DNA of 64,000 nt from Tyto alba (GCF_018691265.1 NW_024881316.1:7314819-7378818), one strand, 5' to 3'; counted from the first letter of the stretch, positions 28,571 through 41,759 are shown. The notes: generated from the sequence alone by a model not told the origin. Program-made: numbers and translations.

Positions 28571-29510
28571 AGACACAGAGGCTGTGCTGGTTGGAAGGGC
28601 TCTCCAGCAGATGTCCAGTCCAACACCCTGCTCAGAGCGGGGCCAGGTAAATCAGGTTGCTCAGGGCCATGCCCAGTTGAGCTCTGAGCACCTCCAGAGC
28701 TGGAGGCCCCACAGCCTTTCAGGGGAAGCCTGTGCTGGGGTTTGACCACCGTCATGGCAAACAAACAAACAAAATTCCTATACGGACTCTAAGTTTCCCT
28801 CATTGCAACATGTCCGCTGCCTCTCACCCTGTCACTGTGCACTCTGAGAAGGCTGTTGCTCAGTCTCCTGTACATCATCCCTTTAGGCTGTTGTAGACAG
28901 CAGTGAGATTTCATGGCTATCTCTTTGCCAGGCTGAACAAGCCCAGCTCCTCCAACCTCAACTCCAGGGACAAGTGCTCCAGCCCCTGAGATGCTGACCC
29001 TCTGCCTGCTGAACTCGTTCCAGGTTAGCAAGGTCTCTCTTCTACTGGAAAGACAAAAATTGGGCACAGGTCTCTGGATGCAGTACTACCGGTGCTGAAG
29101 ACAGGGCAAACATCACACCCCTTGACCTGCTAGCAATAGTCTTCCTAATGCAGGCCAAGATGTGCTTGGCCTCCTTCCCTGCAAGGGTGTATTGCTGGCT
29201 CATGTTCAGCTTGTTGTCCTCCAGGACCCCCACACCTTTTTCTACAAGGTCACAGTCAGGGTTCCAACATGTACTGGTGCATGGGGTTGTTCTGGCCTAT
29301 TCTGCGTTTCTGATTGCTGGATTTCATGAAGCTCCTGTTGGCCTATTTCTCCAGCCCGTATAGGCTCGCTGAATGGCAGCTCAGCACTTTGGTATGTGAA
29401 CTACTCTCAACTCCCTACAATTCTGTATGGTCCACAGCTTGCTGGGGGTACATTCTCTCCTATTACCTATGACATTAGCAAAGTTAAGCAATACCAGTTC
29501 TAGTAAGTAT
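28571..29510 (-). mobile_element. CR1 LINE fragment, 5'-truncated, minus orientation
   Basis: Read on the minus strand, this is the 3' part of a chicken-repeat-1 (CR1) retrotransposon. A decayed piece of the ORF2 C-terminus is visible around 29042-29233, with NKLNMSQQ, KHILACIRK and SRSRGV, which match the usual CR1 pattern. The 3' UTR runs to about 28571, where the minus strand ends in a CTCTGTGTCTGTG tail like the CR1 terminal repeat. The upper boundary near 29510 rests on a match to the part following the reverse transcriptase core and is approximate. Frameshifts and stops make it inactive. Confidence 0.85.
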
Positions 29511-31089
29511 CTCAAAATGTGTCTACATGGTTAAGAGAACTGTATTTTTGTGTTTTGTCTTATTCCCCCTGTGCTTCTAAAGGATTTGTTTTTGTGTTGC
29601 TTGCTGAGGTTTTTATGAAGGTGAGACTTCTGTTTCACCATAAAGAACTGCAGCTAGGTGCCCATTTTCCCCTTCTCCCCAACTGCCCATGACTCTGTAA
29701 ATATGTCAATCCATTTATTTAACTGCTATTCTGTACCATTAAAATGTGGTAAATGTTTCCAAAGCACTGTGAAGTGTTACACTGAAAAATTGCCAAATAT
29801 CATTAAAGATTTTTGCTCCTGGAATTTAAAAATAAAAGCCTAATGTGTCCGTTACAAAAAAAGGAACATCCCAGTTAAAGATTTGTGTTTATGAATGCAA
29901 CTCCAATTCTAAATGCATCATTATCAGAAAAGCCTCCCTCTTTTCTTTTATGATGCTCCTAATAAGGCATTCTCTCTCCCATCCCGGGTGTTAAACTGAT
30001 TTGTGAGCATTTGTTCCTGATGATCTTCAAAAACAAGCCCAAGTCAGCTAGCCAGTACTGACAGGCCTAAAGTAGAAGTTCCCTTGACCGTGAGTAGTCC
30101 TCATGACATGGCCACAAGTCTGCAGCTTTTGAGAACAGCCTCAAACTGTATTTTTTTCCTTCCCAAGCAGAACACACAAGCAGACGTTAGGTGTGCTGAC
30201 AGCCTGTCAGTAAGAGTTCCATCTCAAAGAGGAGATGTACTCCTGGTCAGTATTAGCAGGACCTTACCTCCATGCCAAGCAGCAGCTCCTGGCTCAGGAT
30301 GGTTTTATGTTTGGCATTAAAGATAGTGAATGCTACTTACCAAGTAGTATTGGTATCTGTAATGAATGAATGGCTTGCATGACAATTGGTAGGGTAATGA
30401 GAAAAATATTGTAGTTTTTCTTCTTCACACAATGTCGTGTGTTAAACTTTCAGGTAACTGGCAATGTCCTGAGGTTATAGATGGTCTTGGAGTGATGGGC
30501 TTTCTCTGACAGGCTGCCTGTCAAGTAACGTGTAGCAACACTAAGCGACTCTGTTTCAAGAGAGATGACTTTCAACCCCAGAAATGTAGAAGTGGTAAAA
30601 CCACGTCACCTTGAACACTTGTTGTTTCCAAGGAAGCGACACATGTTTTGTGACAAACTTAATGATGAACTTAATGTGAGTTAGCTGCAGTTGTCTGGAT
30701 GTAAATGATGGGCTCTATGAAGAGCCCTCTGTGAGTGGTACCATAGCTGACCTGAACAACAGATTCCTGTCGTAAGAGAGAAAACTACTGCACTGCAGGT
30801 GATGTTTAACCAATTCTGATAGGTCATCCTTTCAACAGCTTGCTTTGGTGAGTTTTGAATTTGTAAAGGATAATTGCAAATGACCTGCATTTCTGCTTCT
30901 TCATGCTGAAAGGTGAGTTTCTGGTCATTCCTGAGGGCTGATGTAAAGAGCGTAAAAGCCACTTGCTCTGGTTTTCCCTTAAAGCTGTCAGAGCCACTAC
31001 GTCTCTTTCGTGACCTGACAAAAGAGGCTTTTGAGTTCACTGGAGAATGCACTCTGGAAGGCTTGTTCAGCACCAGCTTGGTGTGCAGG

Positions 31090-31370
31090 ACAGCGGAGGA
31101 CTGCTGCGTGAGCTTTGTGCCAGGTTGGGGGGGGGGTGGGCTCGCCCCCGAGCCATCTCCTGCGGCGGGCGCACACCGTGACAGACGACACCTGCAACTT
31201 CAGTGCTAGATAGTTTATCATTTGAACACAGCAGAGGAGGCGGCCTGGTGGATTAAAAGTACTCTTGCTCAGCTGTCCTGCTAACTTTCATGCTTCTGTG
31301 CGTGCTGTAGAACCGCAGAGAAGCTGTGCAAGCTGCTTGCGTCCTGCCGAGCCACGCTTGCGTGCAGTGA
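31090..31370. promoter_or_regulatory. small CpG-rich pocket with a G-run
   Basis: By eye about 17 CpG dinucleotides occur in 280 bp, in a neighbourhood with very few. It includes TGCGGCGGGCGCAC, TCGCCCCCGAG and a run of ten G (31127-31136). This is smaller than a typical CpG island. It could be an unannotated promoter, an enhancer or a local GC bump. No gene start can be tied to it. Confidence 0.3.
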
Positions 31371-34300
31371 GATAAGACAGGCTTATTGCTGTCTGAGATC
31401 TCTATGTGAAGGAAGCAGTCAGTTCTTCTAAATAGTATGGGCGCAAAACCAACTCTCCTGACTTTTTCCATGTCACTGAGGGCTGAGTTTGTAACTGTGA
31501 GTGTGGCCATAAGGTAGGGTAGCCAAAGCCTCTTTAGAATTTTGTCCTATTTCTGCTGGGCACAGGACTAAAGAAAATGGAAGGACTTGCTTTTCATAGA
31601 TCCACTCAAACAAAGAAAATGCCCTTCTTTGTTTATGAAGGCTATGAGACAAAGGAGAAATAAATGCGCACACACACTTACCTATCTCTCCAGTTAACAA
31701 GATAAGAAAATCTGTGTGGTAACACAAAATGTTTTCATCAAGTGAAAATAATCTTAGCTAGCCTGGATTATAATGATAGGCATCTACACACACTCTACTA
31801 TATGTGGCCTAAGTGATGCAAATGCTAAGTATGCTGAAAATACATCTATGATTTATAGGGAAAAATGCATTTAAAACTGCTACAGCACTTTATTGCATTA
31901 AATTGTCACTCAGGGACTGTTGTAACAATACAATAGACAATAAAATCAAATATAAGATAGTTATCTTGTAATACAAAGGACATTACTTTTTAGTTATGTA
32001 GTTTTTTTTTTTTTTTCCTAAAGATTACTCCTTTTAATACCTGAGTGATTCATGTGTCAAGTCTTTAGATTTAGCATCATCTTTCCATGACTAAACTGCT
32101 ACATCATTTTAATATAAGAAAATTTTTCTGTTAAAACTGATTGATGCATTACTGTTATTTCCTTATATTTCATTTGCTCCCTTTCACTTTTCTGTTACTA
32201 TGCTTGTCACTCTTAGAACATGGTCTGCATATTTAATATTTGATATTCAGAGGAGTTACATATATGCTTTTGGTTCAGTACTTACAAGGATTATATTCAT
32301 AAATAAAGCTGGAACTAAGTACAACAGACCTATTTATATGCTGTCTCATTCTGTTAGTTATTACTGGATTTATTTTTCTGTTAATATAGCCTTCTTTCAT
32401 TGCTCACACCATACTATTGTATTTGAGAAGTTTTCATCCAGCTGTTACTAGTTATATCTACGTTAGTACCCACTAGGGATATTAATAAGGTCTATTTCTA
32501 TTTTATCCAATCATACAACAGAATAAAAGCCATACTTCTTAACCCAGCAATTCCTCCCAGAAGAGACTGATTGAGAGTTATTCTTGATTGTTTCCATTCT
32601 ATGCAATTTTAAAATTCCCATCTGGTCATACAGAATGAGAAGCAGAAAGTAGGTACGTTCAAAGGGTTTCCCAGTTGCCTGATAAAATGTATGAGTGCCC
32701 ATGAGAACATGGTGCAAAAGGAGCTCTCAAGTTATTTGATCAGAGGTAGGCCATGACAAACTTCCACCCCTACCAAGGGACCCACTGACCCTTGTCTCGT
32801 CCTTGTCCCAGCCTCTGGGTGTTCAGCAGCATCTCTGCAAACCCGCTTCTCTACTGCTCCTCAGGAGAGTGATGGTTCCCATCAGGGCTGGTGTTTGAAA
32901 TCATAATGTTATTGGTAATATCTATGAATAAGCTAAATTTCTTGCTTCCCGTGTTTACTGTTTTGAGAAAGGAAATTGAATTGCTCAAATAATACAGCCA
33001 GTATTACTGATTAATAACTCTGACTGTGTATTACCATGCTGCAACTGGTTCTCTGTTGTTTTTGAATGGGATCTCTCAGCTGAATCTGTATCGTGATGTC
33101 CATAGTGCAATCCTGAGAGAAGAGAAGCTAACAATGCCCTTACCTGATTGTAGGAATGTCTGCAGAAGCAGCCTTTCTCTGAAAAACCTGCATCCCAACA
33201 CATCTGTGTCTGACTCTTGGGACTGGTTGATATAGTCACACAGTGACTGTTGTCACCTGCTGCAGCTGGAAATGGATACTCCACATTTCCCAGCTGAGCA
33301 ACCTGACAATGTATGATAGAGGTCTCCTCACGTGTTTGAACCTATGAAGATTTCATTATACTATGAAAATTTCTTCAGCATTAAATGTGGCTCTTTTCTT
33401 GATTCCAGAATGCACAAATAACCGGTACTCAGGAAAGGACACTTCCTTGCAGAAGTTTAAATCCTTAACCCAAATTGGATAGAGAGTTGTCACTGGGTTT
33501 TTTTCATTCCTGGTGGCCATGCTCAGTGCTGAGCTCTCATGTCTAGAAGAGTAGTAATGCACAAATGTGCTTCTGTCAGGACTGTGTTTGCTTGAAGTAC
33601 TTGGTAGAGTGCTTAAGTATCTTGGTAGAGCTATCACAGCTTTGACTCCCAGGCGAACACATGTGTTGCTTTCCTGCCCATAATGAATTGGAAGTGAGCG
33701 ATTTGACTTAGCCTATAACCTTTCCAGCAATATTTAATTTTGGATAACTGAGACGCTCTGCCACTCAGTCCAATGGCTGCTGTGAATCCTGATTTTTGAT
33801 CATACAGCCTCTTTGTGCCTCCTAAAGGAAGCCTGTTGTGGTTCCTCAGGACAGTAAGGTTCTTGCAATTTAGATAGTGCAACGCAAACTTTGTAAATCT
33901 AGATAAAGTGACTGGAAACAAACATTGGTGTAAGGAGTATGGTTTTTCAACACATCCATTGCAGATGCCAGGCTATTTAGCAGACTTCACTGCTGCACTC
34001 ACTGTCTGTTGGATATCATGCTTGAAAGGAAAGGATATACTGTTCTATTAGATGGTATATTCTTGTTTTAGGCAATAAAGAAGAGGTGTAAGACAGTAAG
34101 GTGCCTACCAGCTACCATTCCTTGTTGTGAGTTCTCTGGTACAGAGTGCAAATCCCCCGCCAAAAAGTTTACTGAACGCTCCCACTGTAAACCAGTAAGT
34201 GTGAAGGGTAGAACAGGGACCTGACCTTGTTTCCCTCCCACGATGAAACAACAGCAGTTGTTTCCGTACCAGGAATTCAGCAGGCTACCTAAGCCTCCGG

Positions 34301-35600
34301 GAAAAAGGAAAGCAAGGCAGGAATCCTGTTAAGCCTAAATTCTTCTTTAATAGTTCTTGCCTGCCTAAGTTACTCTTGTTTAACTATCAGAGATGCAGTT
34401 GCAGCAGAATTTCCACCCTTGACCGTTGCTTTTCATCACACTGAGTGACTTTAATGTCGGTAATGAGAACCAATTAGATGCCCACAGAGAGCAGTATCAC
34501 CGTCTTATGTTCTGACTGAGTCTTTCCTCTGTAGTCCACAGCCCCACGGTTTGCTTTCTGACAGGAAATTTCTGTCTTCCAGAAACAGCTCTGTGGAAAT
34601 CAGTGTGGGTCACTTAGGGGAAGAGAGGCAGCGGGGTCCAGTGCACCTCCCAACTCTGTGCCTGACAGCAGCATGTCGACAGGAGGAGCAGAAGAGCATT
34701 AACAAATCCAGGCAATAAGTGTCACTGCATTTCCGAGGCAGCATACTCTAAATGTATAGTAGGCCTGAGTCCACGGGGCATGTCCCTGCCTCAGAAGTGA
34801 GGGAAACTTGATCGGATTCGAGCAACCATAAGGGTTTAGGAAGTTCTGCGGTCAGTGTCAGGTTTGCATCAAAGTGGCCACGGGTCAGGAGGCCACCGTG
34901 CCGTGCTGTCTAGAGGGGGCTGGTGGGATGGGCTGCTGGGGCACTATGGCCATCCCTCTCCATCCTTCTTGACAGGGGCAGAGGGCAGAAATCCAGCTAA
35001 AGCCCTCTTTTGAAAAGCTTTATGGGCTTTGGTGAGTTGCCAAAAACACTAAACGAAAATAACAGTGACTAATCCTGGCTAATTTAGGTTAGACTTTTCA
35101 AAGCTTGTCTCTGATCCCAGTGAGGAAACACTGGAATTAGAGCTGCCTCTGCAGCGCCCTTACCTCTCCCACATAGCACAGGCTTTAACCAAAATGGCCC
35201 ATAATGGTTATTTTCCTAGGGAACCCATTGCCCATCGTCCATGCAGAGCGGATCTTGCCCTTGCAGCGAGCACTGTCCTGCACTGGGGACTCTCAGCACT
35301 GCTCGCTATGCGGCTCCATGCTGAAAGCTGTTCCGAGGGCAGAACTGGGAGATTTACTCAGAGGTTGGCCTCGTCAGGTTGGTCACCAGAAGCCTGTTAT
35401 GACAGTGCTTTAAACAGATCAATTTTCACGATTAACTTGATTCCTCCAAGGTGGGGAGTTATCTCCAATGTACAGCTGAGGAGCCAAAACATGTACCCAA
35501 CCTAAAATGGTTACAAGTAGTTATCACCGAGCATGTAGTATCCGGATGACACTTTTGCCCTGTGGGAAATGTGTCTGCAATTCCTTAATGCAGAAGACAT

Positions 35601-35643
35601 GTAATTGGGACAAGTTATAAGTGACAACTGGGACAAGTTATGG
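35601..35643. repeat. short duplication around GGGACAAGTTAT
   Basis: TGGGACAAGTTAT appears twice 23 bp apart. Nothing else marks the site. Confidence 0.8.
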
Positions 35644-35979
35644 GGATGGCAGGAGACTTCTCCATGAGAGAAAGTTTTCCTTTTTGTCGTCAATTAGGTT
35701 CCTGAGCCAAAATAAGTGAAGCACCTAAACTCCTCGAATAAAAGGTTCAGGGTTCTTTCGTGTAGGGCAAACATTATATTTTTTCCTGTGTTTGTTTTGT
35801 TAAATGTAAGATGGTTTTGACAGAAATCTTCTGGAGACAATAAGGTAAGAGGGGAAGATGAAAGTAGGAACTGGTCCAGGAAAGTTTGACATAGAGCTTG
35901 GCTCAAAACATTTAACTTTGACAGTGTTTTATAGGCAAGTGAAAACATAAATTGATAACAGATATTGCCCTTCCCTCCA

Positions 35980-36005
35980 CCCCCCACCCCCCCCCCCCCC
36001 CCCCC
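35980..36005. repeat. poly(C) tract
   Basis: The tract has six C, one A, then 19 consecutive C (35987-36005). The minus strand is a G-run that could form G-quadruplex structures. Its length is likely to vary and is hard to sequence accurately. Confidence 0.9.
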
Positions 36006-36595
36006 AATCAGATAGGGTGGATTTATTTTCCAGTTAGATAAGATTACAATAAGGATTCTATAGCAGTTAAAAAAGAATCAAGCTAACAAGGAATAAGATA
36101 GCTATTGTGAGAAAGCCAGGAAATTCAAGTTAAAGGTTAAAGAAATCCAAATGTTTAAAAACATTGGAATGTGATGTTAGGGTCACCCAACTTGTCACTT
36201 CTCCAAGGCCATATGAGAACTAGCTGGCCCCAAACAGGAGACTGGTGTCCTGAGCTTGGTCCTCTGTCACAGGCTCACAAAGTACATGCTAGGCTACCCA
36301 TTTCTGTTACAGATTTGTTATCAATTTTTCTATTATTTGATGTAAGTCCTATTCCTCATATTAACAACCTTTTACGGCCATATGCTTTCATAGCTAGAAA
36401 TTTCTACTCAGATTGCTGTCCTTCCAATGAAAATGTTTGAGTAAGGGCTTGAGTTGCTTTTTTTATAAATAAAGAGCTTGTTCTCAAGAAAGAAGTAGTC
36501 CATTTTTTTTTTCCTTTGGGAAACAAAAACAACAAAAAGTAAAATTCAGCAGAACTGGATAAACTATTTACATTATTTTGCACTGTTTGTTGGGG

Positions 36596-36641
36596 TTTTT
36601 TTTTAGTTTTTTTTTTTTTTTTTACTTTTATTTTTTTAATC
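36596..36641. repeat. T-rich low-complexity tract
   Basis: Several T-runs of 7-17 bases lie close together, separated by AG and AC. It could be a degraded reverse-orientation poly(A) tail, but no transposon body adjoins it. Confidence 0.75.
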
Positions 36642-39600
36642 CAGAAAACCTGTGCTCACATGGAAGAGATTTAAAACATTTATTTTTTTGATATTTAGTC
36701 TAGCAGAAGCTAATCCAAAGTCTAGGGTGAAGACAGAGATGGTCAAATGAGGATCTTCATCTAGGAACAATGTGGATATGGCTACCTGAGGTACGTCTTT
36801 GCTATAGAAATACTCTAAGCTGAGCAGCGGTGTTCAAGTGTTAGCAACTACCTAAGGCTGTTTGGATTATGTTACCTCCAGCTCTATTTATAAGTCACTT
36901 AGGAGATTCCTGAGGCTGGGCCATTGTGCTAGACTGAGGTCCTTTAGCAGCAAGCCGCTCTCCTGGTTACAAGTGGAAATTATGCCTGAGGATGATTGGG
37001 ATGTGAGGTGTGCGAGAGATAACAAGTGGCTTGAGAGAGCGCTAAGATACTGGAGTGAAACATCTGAACCCAAAAAGACTTGCTCAGTTGTGTCTTGATT
37101 TTGCTAGGTAGTTTTCTGCTTGACTCAGTTCCTCAAACGTCTGAGGCCATGCTCCTTTGCTTGCCCTGAAAGTGATTTTTGTCTGCGTATTTGGGTGGTC
37201 ACCCTTGTGTCTGTGCCCAGGCTATAGTCAGGAGCAAAGTGTTTCTTTGTTGGTTCAGTGTGATTTGTTCTAAAAGCCTTACAAAGAGTATGCATGAAAG
37301 GGACTCGTGGCTCCCATTTTCCAGCTGTGGTAGTGCAGATTTTTTTTGCAGTAATTTAGTAATTCAATAAGTGTTCAAAAAAATCTGTGGTGAATCAGGT
37401 GAGAATCTACAGTCTTGAATATCTTACTGGAAAGGACAGTAAAAAACGTACAGCAGAGGCACAAGTTGATGAAACCAGATATTGAATTATATCCAAGACA
37501 GAGATAAGGTTTATTAGCTTGGGTATAATGCTGCACAGTGGTTGTTCTGACACTAAATTAGTTTTCACTGAACAAATACAGGTTCATACGGTCTGTATTT
37601 GCTAGACACTGTTTGTGTCTGTGTGACTGTGCTATAGAGATGCTCCTGTGTGGCTTCATCTTCAAGGACCCCCAGTAGGAACTTGGGTGAAAAAAGCAGG
37701 ATGAAAGTCTACAGAAATGTTTAAATTGACACTACTGGACAAATGTTCTTTCTAACAAGCTAAGAAAAGCTTAATAGTTTAGGCCAAAGCTGATATCTCT
37801 AGATCCTCCACTGTAGCCTTGTATTGCCAGTTGGATAACATCCATGTGTTACATCCCTGTGTGCAGCCATATCTGTCCTCCAAAGGTCTTATCTGTCCTC
37901 TTTTAATATCAAAGTACTTGTACCTGGTATTTCAGAATATGATGAACTGAAACTTCTGTTTGAAAACAGTAGTCTATAACCATGCTAGGTGTTTTGTACT
38001 TTGGTTTACGTTGTAAGGCTTCCTGTGACTCAGTCCATTCATGTTTTGACAATTTGAGCGTGAACAAGCATGCACGCACACACATGTTTTTTTTGAGATA
38101 TTATTAACAAGAATGTAGAGGATTTGTTATAGCATTCCTGCTTGATTGGTAAACAAGTTTGTTCTGGCTATAGGCTTGAATCCCATCCAACTTTTTTGTT
38201 TACAGAAATGATCTCCCAGCTTCCGCTTAGGCAGTTGTTTTACACTACTTTCCTTCAGCTATTGATATGTGTCATTGCATAAATGTCACCATGTTTTTAC
38301 TTGTCTTCCTAAAATACAACACACTGGCCCACATTTATTCTATTAAATCAAGTGAGATTCATAAAAACTCTGACCAGGTGCTGAAATTGCTGGTCAACTC
38401 AGTGAGGTATAAGCAGGTACCTCCTTTCTTATGATGGGGCCCATGAAGTGTTTGAAACCACAGGTCTAGAAAGCCTTGCAAAACCTTACCACTCCCCCCT
38501 TAATTCTCCTGTGGTTTCGTTGAGTCACTCTTACCATGAGGAAATCCTGGGATGATACCACTGGTAGAATCCAAGAAACAGCTGAACTTGCATGTGCTGA
38601 GATACTGCAGAAAAACTGCACTGTGATGTGACACCCATTCCACCGATATGGCCAGACTATGCCATAGGTCTTCCTCAGCTGAAACTCACAGGTTTTCTTC
38701 CCAGAAAACCAGAGGACATGGAGAGAGAATAGAGGATGTCTAGGTTTCATCCTAGACATAAATAATGAGCCTAGAGCATATGCCTCCACCTGTGAAATGC
38801 CGGGCAATGATCCTAGGTTCTAACATTACTGTTGCTCTGTGTAGTCTGCTACAACATCTACTGAAAACATGTCTGTATTTTAAAAGTGGTAGTCCAGGAA
38901 AAGGCTGATATCTTGCTCTCACTATATGAGCTTGTCTCACAGCGAAAAATGTGACGTTCAGAAATACGTGTAGAGAAGGGTCACTTGGTAACAGTACTGC
39001 ACTGCTTGTCTTCATAATTCAGGCATGTTATCTCTAGGAGTTCTCTGGCAACTAGGTAGTGGTCAAAGAACTTAACCTTTAGCCTTAAACACCAAGGGAG
39101 GTAATAGGGCAGCTACTTCATCAGAATTTAGTCCCAAATGGCATCCTCCCTCCTAGTCCCCTGCGATAACTATGAGTACAGCAGAGATGTGATAAGGGCA
39201 TTAGAGACATCACTGCACCTTAGGTTAATTGAGCTTGACCACAACAAAAGCAATGTAATTAACTTAGAGCTGGGTGGCTAATACCCAGGGAAGAACTAGA
39301 CATCTTTTGAAATGAAACAGTACAATGTTAAAGCACATGACGTTAAAAAAATTGACTTAAAAATACATCTCTCAACATTCCATCCCCTGAAGTTTATTAA
39401 AGAAAATTGAATTGCACTGGAGTCTGTGCCCTGATCATCCTGAGGTAAATCAAATGTTAGCAACAAAGACTGAACCTGACCATCTGGTTCATTTTGCCCA
39501 GTGCTTGCTATCCCAGGCAATCATGTTATATATGCCATTTAACACACTGATCAAACACCTATTTAAAACTCACTGCATAGCTGTTCCCCTCTTGGGTTTG

Positions 39601-40036
39601 GAAAGAGTCTCTCCTGGAGCATCACTGCTCAGCAGCAGCAGAAGCAGCCTTCTGATTTCCAATTTCCATTCTCAAGGAATTTATTTGCTTTTGTTCTTGA
39701 ACCAAATATACTCTCTTGGCTTACAGTAGCCATCTAATCCCCTCCATGATCTACAGTCCTCTATGGAGACACACTGTTCTTTCTTGCAGCTCTTCCCTGC
39801 ATCTATTCAATTTGGATTTCATCTACATAAGCATAGGCGACCCAACTTGTGCAGAGTGTATTGGCTTTTCATGGGAAGGTTTTGGTAGCCGAGGGGCTAC
39901 AGGGGTGGCTTCTGTGAGAAGCTGCTAGAAGCTTCGCCCATGTCCAATAGAGCCAATGCCAGCCAGCTCCAAGATGGACCGGCCGCTGGCCAAGGCCGAG
40001 CCCATCAGGGACAGTGGTAGTGCCTCTGGGATAACG

Positions 40037-40044
40037 TATTTAAG
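40037..40044 (+). promoter_or_regulatory. TATA-like box of the solo LTR
   Basis: TATTTAAG lies about 180 bp inside the LTR, just before AGGGGAAAAAAAA, the usual position in avian ERVL LTRs. Whether it still drives transcription is unknown. Confidence 0.45.
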
Positions 40045-40089
40045 AAGGGGAAAAAAAACCTATGCAACTGCAACCAGATAGAGGAATGA

Positions 40090-40560
40090 GAGAAACAGCC
40101 CTGTAGACACCAACAGCAGTGAAGAAGTCAGAGCAGGGATTCCCCTGCAGCCCGTAGTGAAGACCACGGTGAGGCAGGCTGTCCCTCTGCAGCCCATGGA
40201 GGTCCGTGGTGGAGCAGTTATCCACCTGCAGCCCGTGGGGGTTAATGGTGCAGCAGATCTCCACCTGCAGCCTGCGGAGGACCCCACACCAGAGCAGGTG
40301 GATGCCCGAAGGAGGCTGTGACCCCGTGGGAAGCCCACACTGGAGCAGGGTCCTGGCAGGACCTGTGGACCCATGGAAAGGAACGGGCCCACGCTGCAGT
40401 AGGTTTGCTGGCAGGACTTGTGACCCCACAGGGGACCCAGTCTGTTCCTGAAGGCCTGCACCCCGTGGGAAGGACTCACATTGGAGAAGTTCATGGAGGA
40501 CTGTCTCCCATCGGAGGGACCCCACACTGGAGCAGGGGATGGGTGTGAAGAGTCTTCCTT
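40090..40560 (+). repeat. GC-rich degenerate repeat block inside the LTR
   Basis: CTGCAGCCC or CTGCAGCCT recurs (40146, 40190, 40229, 40266) followed by variations of RTGGAGG, and further on CCCGTGGGAAG and CACACTGGAGCAGG recur. These are degenerate tandem units of about 40 bp within the LTR. They create long open frames on both strands without coding meaning. Confidence 0.7.
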
Positions 40561-40765
40561 CTGAGGAGGACGGAGTGGCAGAGACACCAGGTGATGAACT
40601 GACCACAACCCTCATTCCCCGTCCCCCTGAACTGCTGGGAGGGAGAAGGTAGAGGAATCAGGAGTGAAGTTAAGCCCAGGAAGAAGGGAGGGGTGGGGGG
40701 GAAGGAAAACCAAATTTTAAGATTTGGTTTTCACTTCTCATTATCCTGCTCTGATTTTGATTGGT

Positions 40766-40771
40766 AATAAA
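40766..40771 (+). terminator. AATAAA of the solo LTR
   Basis: A canonical hexamer lies in the R-like part of the LTR within TTGGTAATAAAATTAAGC, where this family usually carries its poly(A) signal. Confidence 0.5.
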
Positions 40772-41530
40772 ATTAAGCTAATTTCCCCAATTCAAGTCTG
40801 TTTTGCCCATGACTGTGCTGAGTGATCTCCCTGTCCTTATCTCGACCCACGAGCCTTTCATTATATCTTCTCTCCACTGCCTGGGTGAGGAGGGTAGTGA
40901 CAGAGCAGCTTTGATGGGCAGCTGGCATCCAGCCGGGGTCAATCCACCACAAGTGTATTACTCTATTTATGTTTAGACATTGGTAACGGTGATAAAGAGT
41001 AGGAAATATCCATCTGATATCTAATATAACTTTTATTCAAACTATTTATAGCAATCTCATTTATTTCTTATTATTACTCTGAAATAAAAATGCTCAGATT
41101 TGACTGTAGTGTATTTACTGCAGGAGAAATAATTCAGTTGGTATTTCTAAAAATATAATTAGTTGATGAGTCAGAAAAGAATTTCATTTTCCCAAATGTT
41201 AAAGCTAGAAGATTGGGATTATCATGATCAGTGTGTCTGACCTGTGACTCTGACATGTCTTAGGACTCTTCCTGATAATTCTTGTGTCAGTTTGTAATTA
41301 AACTGGAAGATTGTTCAGACAAGACTGAATAAAGGGCCCAGACCACATTCTTACGATTTGCTGAATGTTATTTCACACAACACAAACAAAAGGTACACTC
41401 CACAGACAAGCCTGCATCTGGTGAATCATCATTTTCAATTAAAATTTTAAGACAATTAACATTTACTAATGGGCTAATTTCTGATAACTCATTGCACATT
41501 TTTAGAACATCATACGTAACTGTGAACCAC

Positions 41531-41564
41531 TATATGTGTGTGTGTATATATACACACACATATA
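41531..41564. repeat. near-perfect palindromic TG/TA/CA microsatellite
   Basis: TATA, five TG, TATATATA, four CA and TATA follow one another. The two arms are complementary except for one dinucleotide, so the sequence could form a hairpin or cruciform. It lies just beyond the predicted 3' end of FHL5. Confidence 0.9.
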
Positions 41565-41759
41565 TTTAAGGCAATGAAACTTATTGCTATTTATGGAAAT
41601 CCAAGTCTTACCAAGAACCTGTATCATCCATGTGAAATGTGAAAATAGAAAAGGAAGCAGCTGGGCTAAAATGAAAAGGTATAAACTAATCAAATTCTAG
41701 ACTGCAATAACAGCTGGCATGAAAAAAGAAACCGAAAACCAGAAATGAACACCACGTAG

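Larger units (their letters stand above)
29511..39856. other. no gene recognised; GC fluctuates
   Basis: The stretch contains the CpG pocket at 31.1-31.4 kb, a moderately GC-richer part at 34.6-35.4 kb, the poly(C) tract and T-runs. Open frames up to 130 codons (30681-31073, minus) lack recognisable domains. Confidence 0.5.
39857..40951 (+). mobile_element. solo LTR of an avian ERVL-like endogenous retrovirus
   Basis: The segment starts TGTATTGGCTTTTCATGG and ends CCAGCCGGGGTCAATCCACC-ACA, which I recognise as the avian ERVL-type LTR. It is about 1.1 kb with TG at the start and CA at the end. Visible parts are a TATTTAAG TATA-like box at 40037-40044, a GC-rich internally repetitive middle (40090-40560) and an AATAAA at 40766-40771. 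No gag, pol or env sequence flanks it, so it is a solo LTR left by recombination between two LTRs. The open frames inside it are by-products of the GC-rich repeats and not genes. The string AGTGTATT occurs at both boundaries (39855-39862 and 40952-40959), a possible target duplication overlapping the LTR start. Confidence 0.85.

Noticed and set aside
30681..31221. Open frames of 130, 98 and 74 codons near the CpG pocket
   Set aside because: They overlap on opposite strands, contain no recognisable motif and have no paired splice sites.
40040..40615. Two overlapping minus-strand open frames of about 180-190 codons
   Set aside because: They lie wholly inside the GC-rich repeat block of the solo ERVL-type LTR and have no protein domain; they result from base composition.
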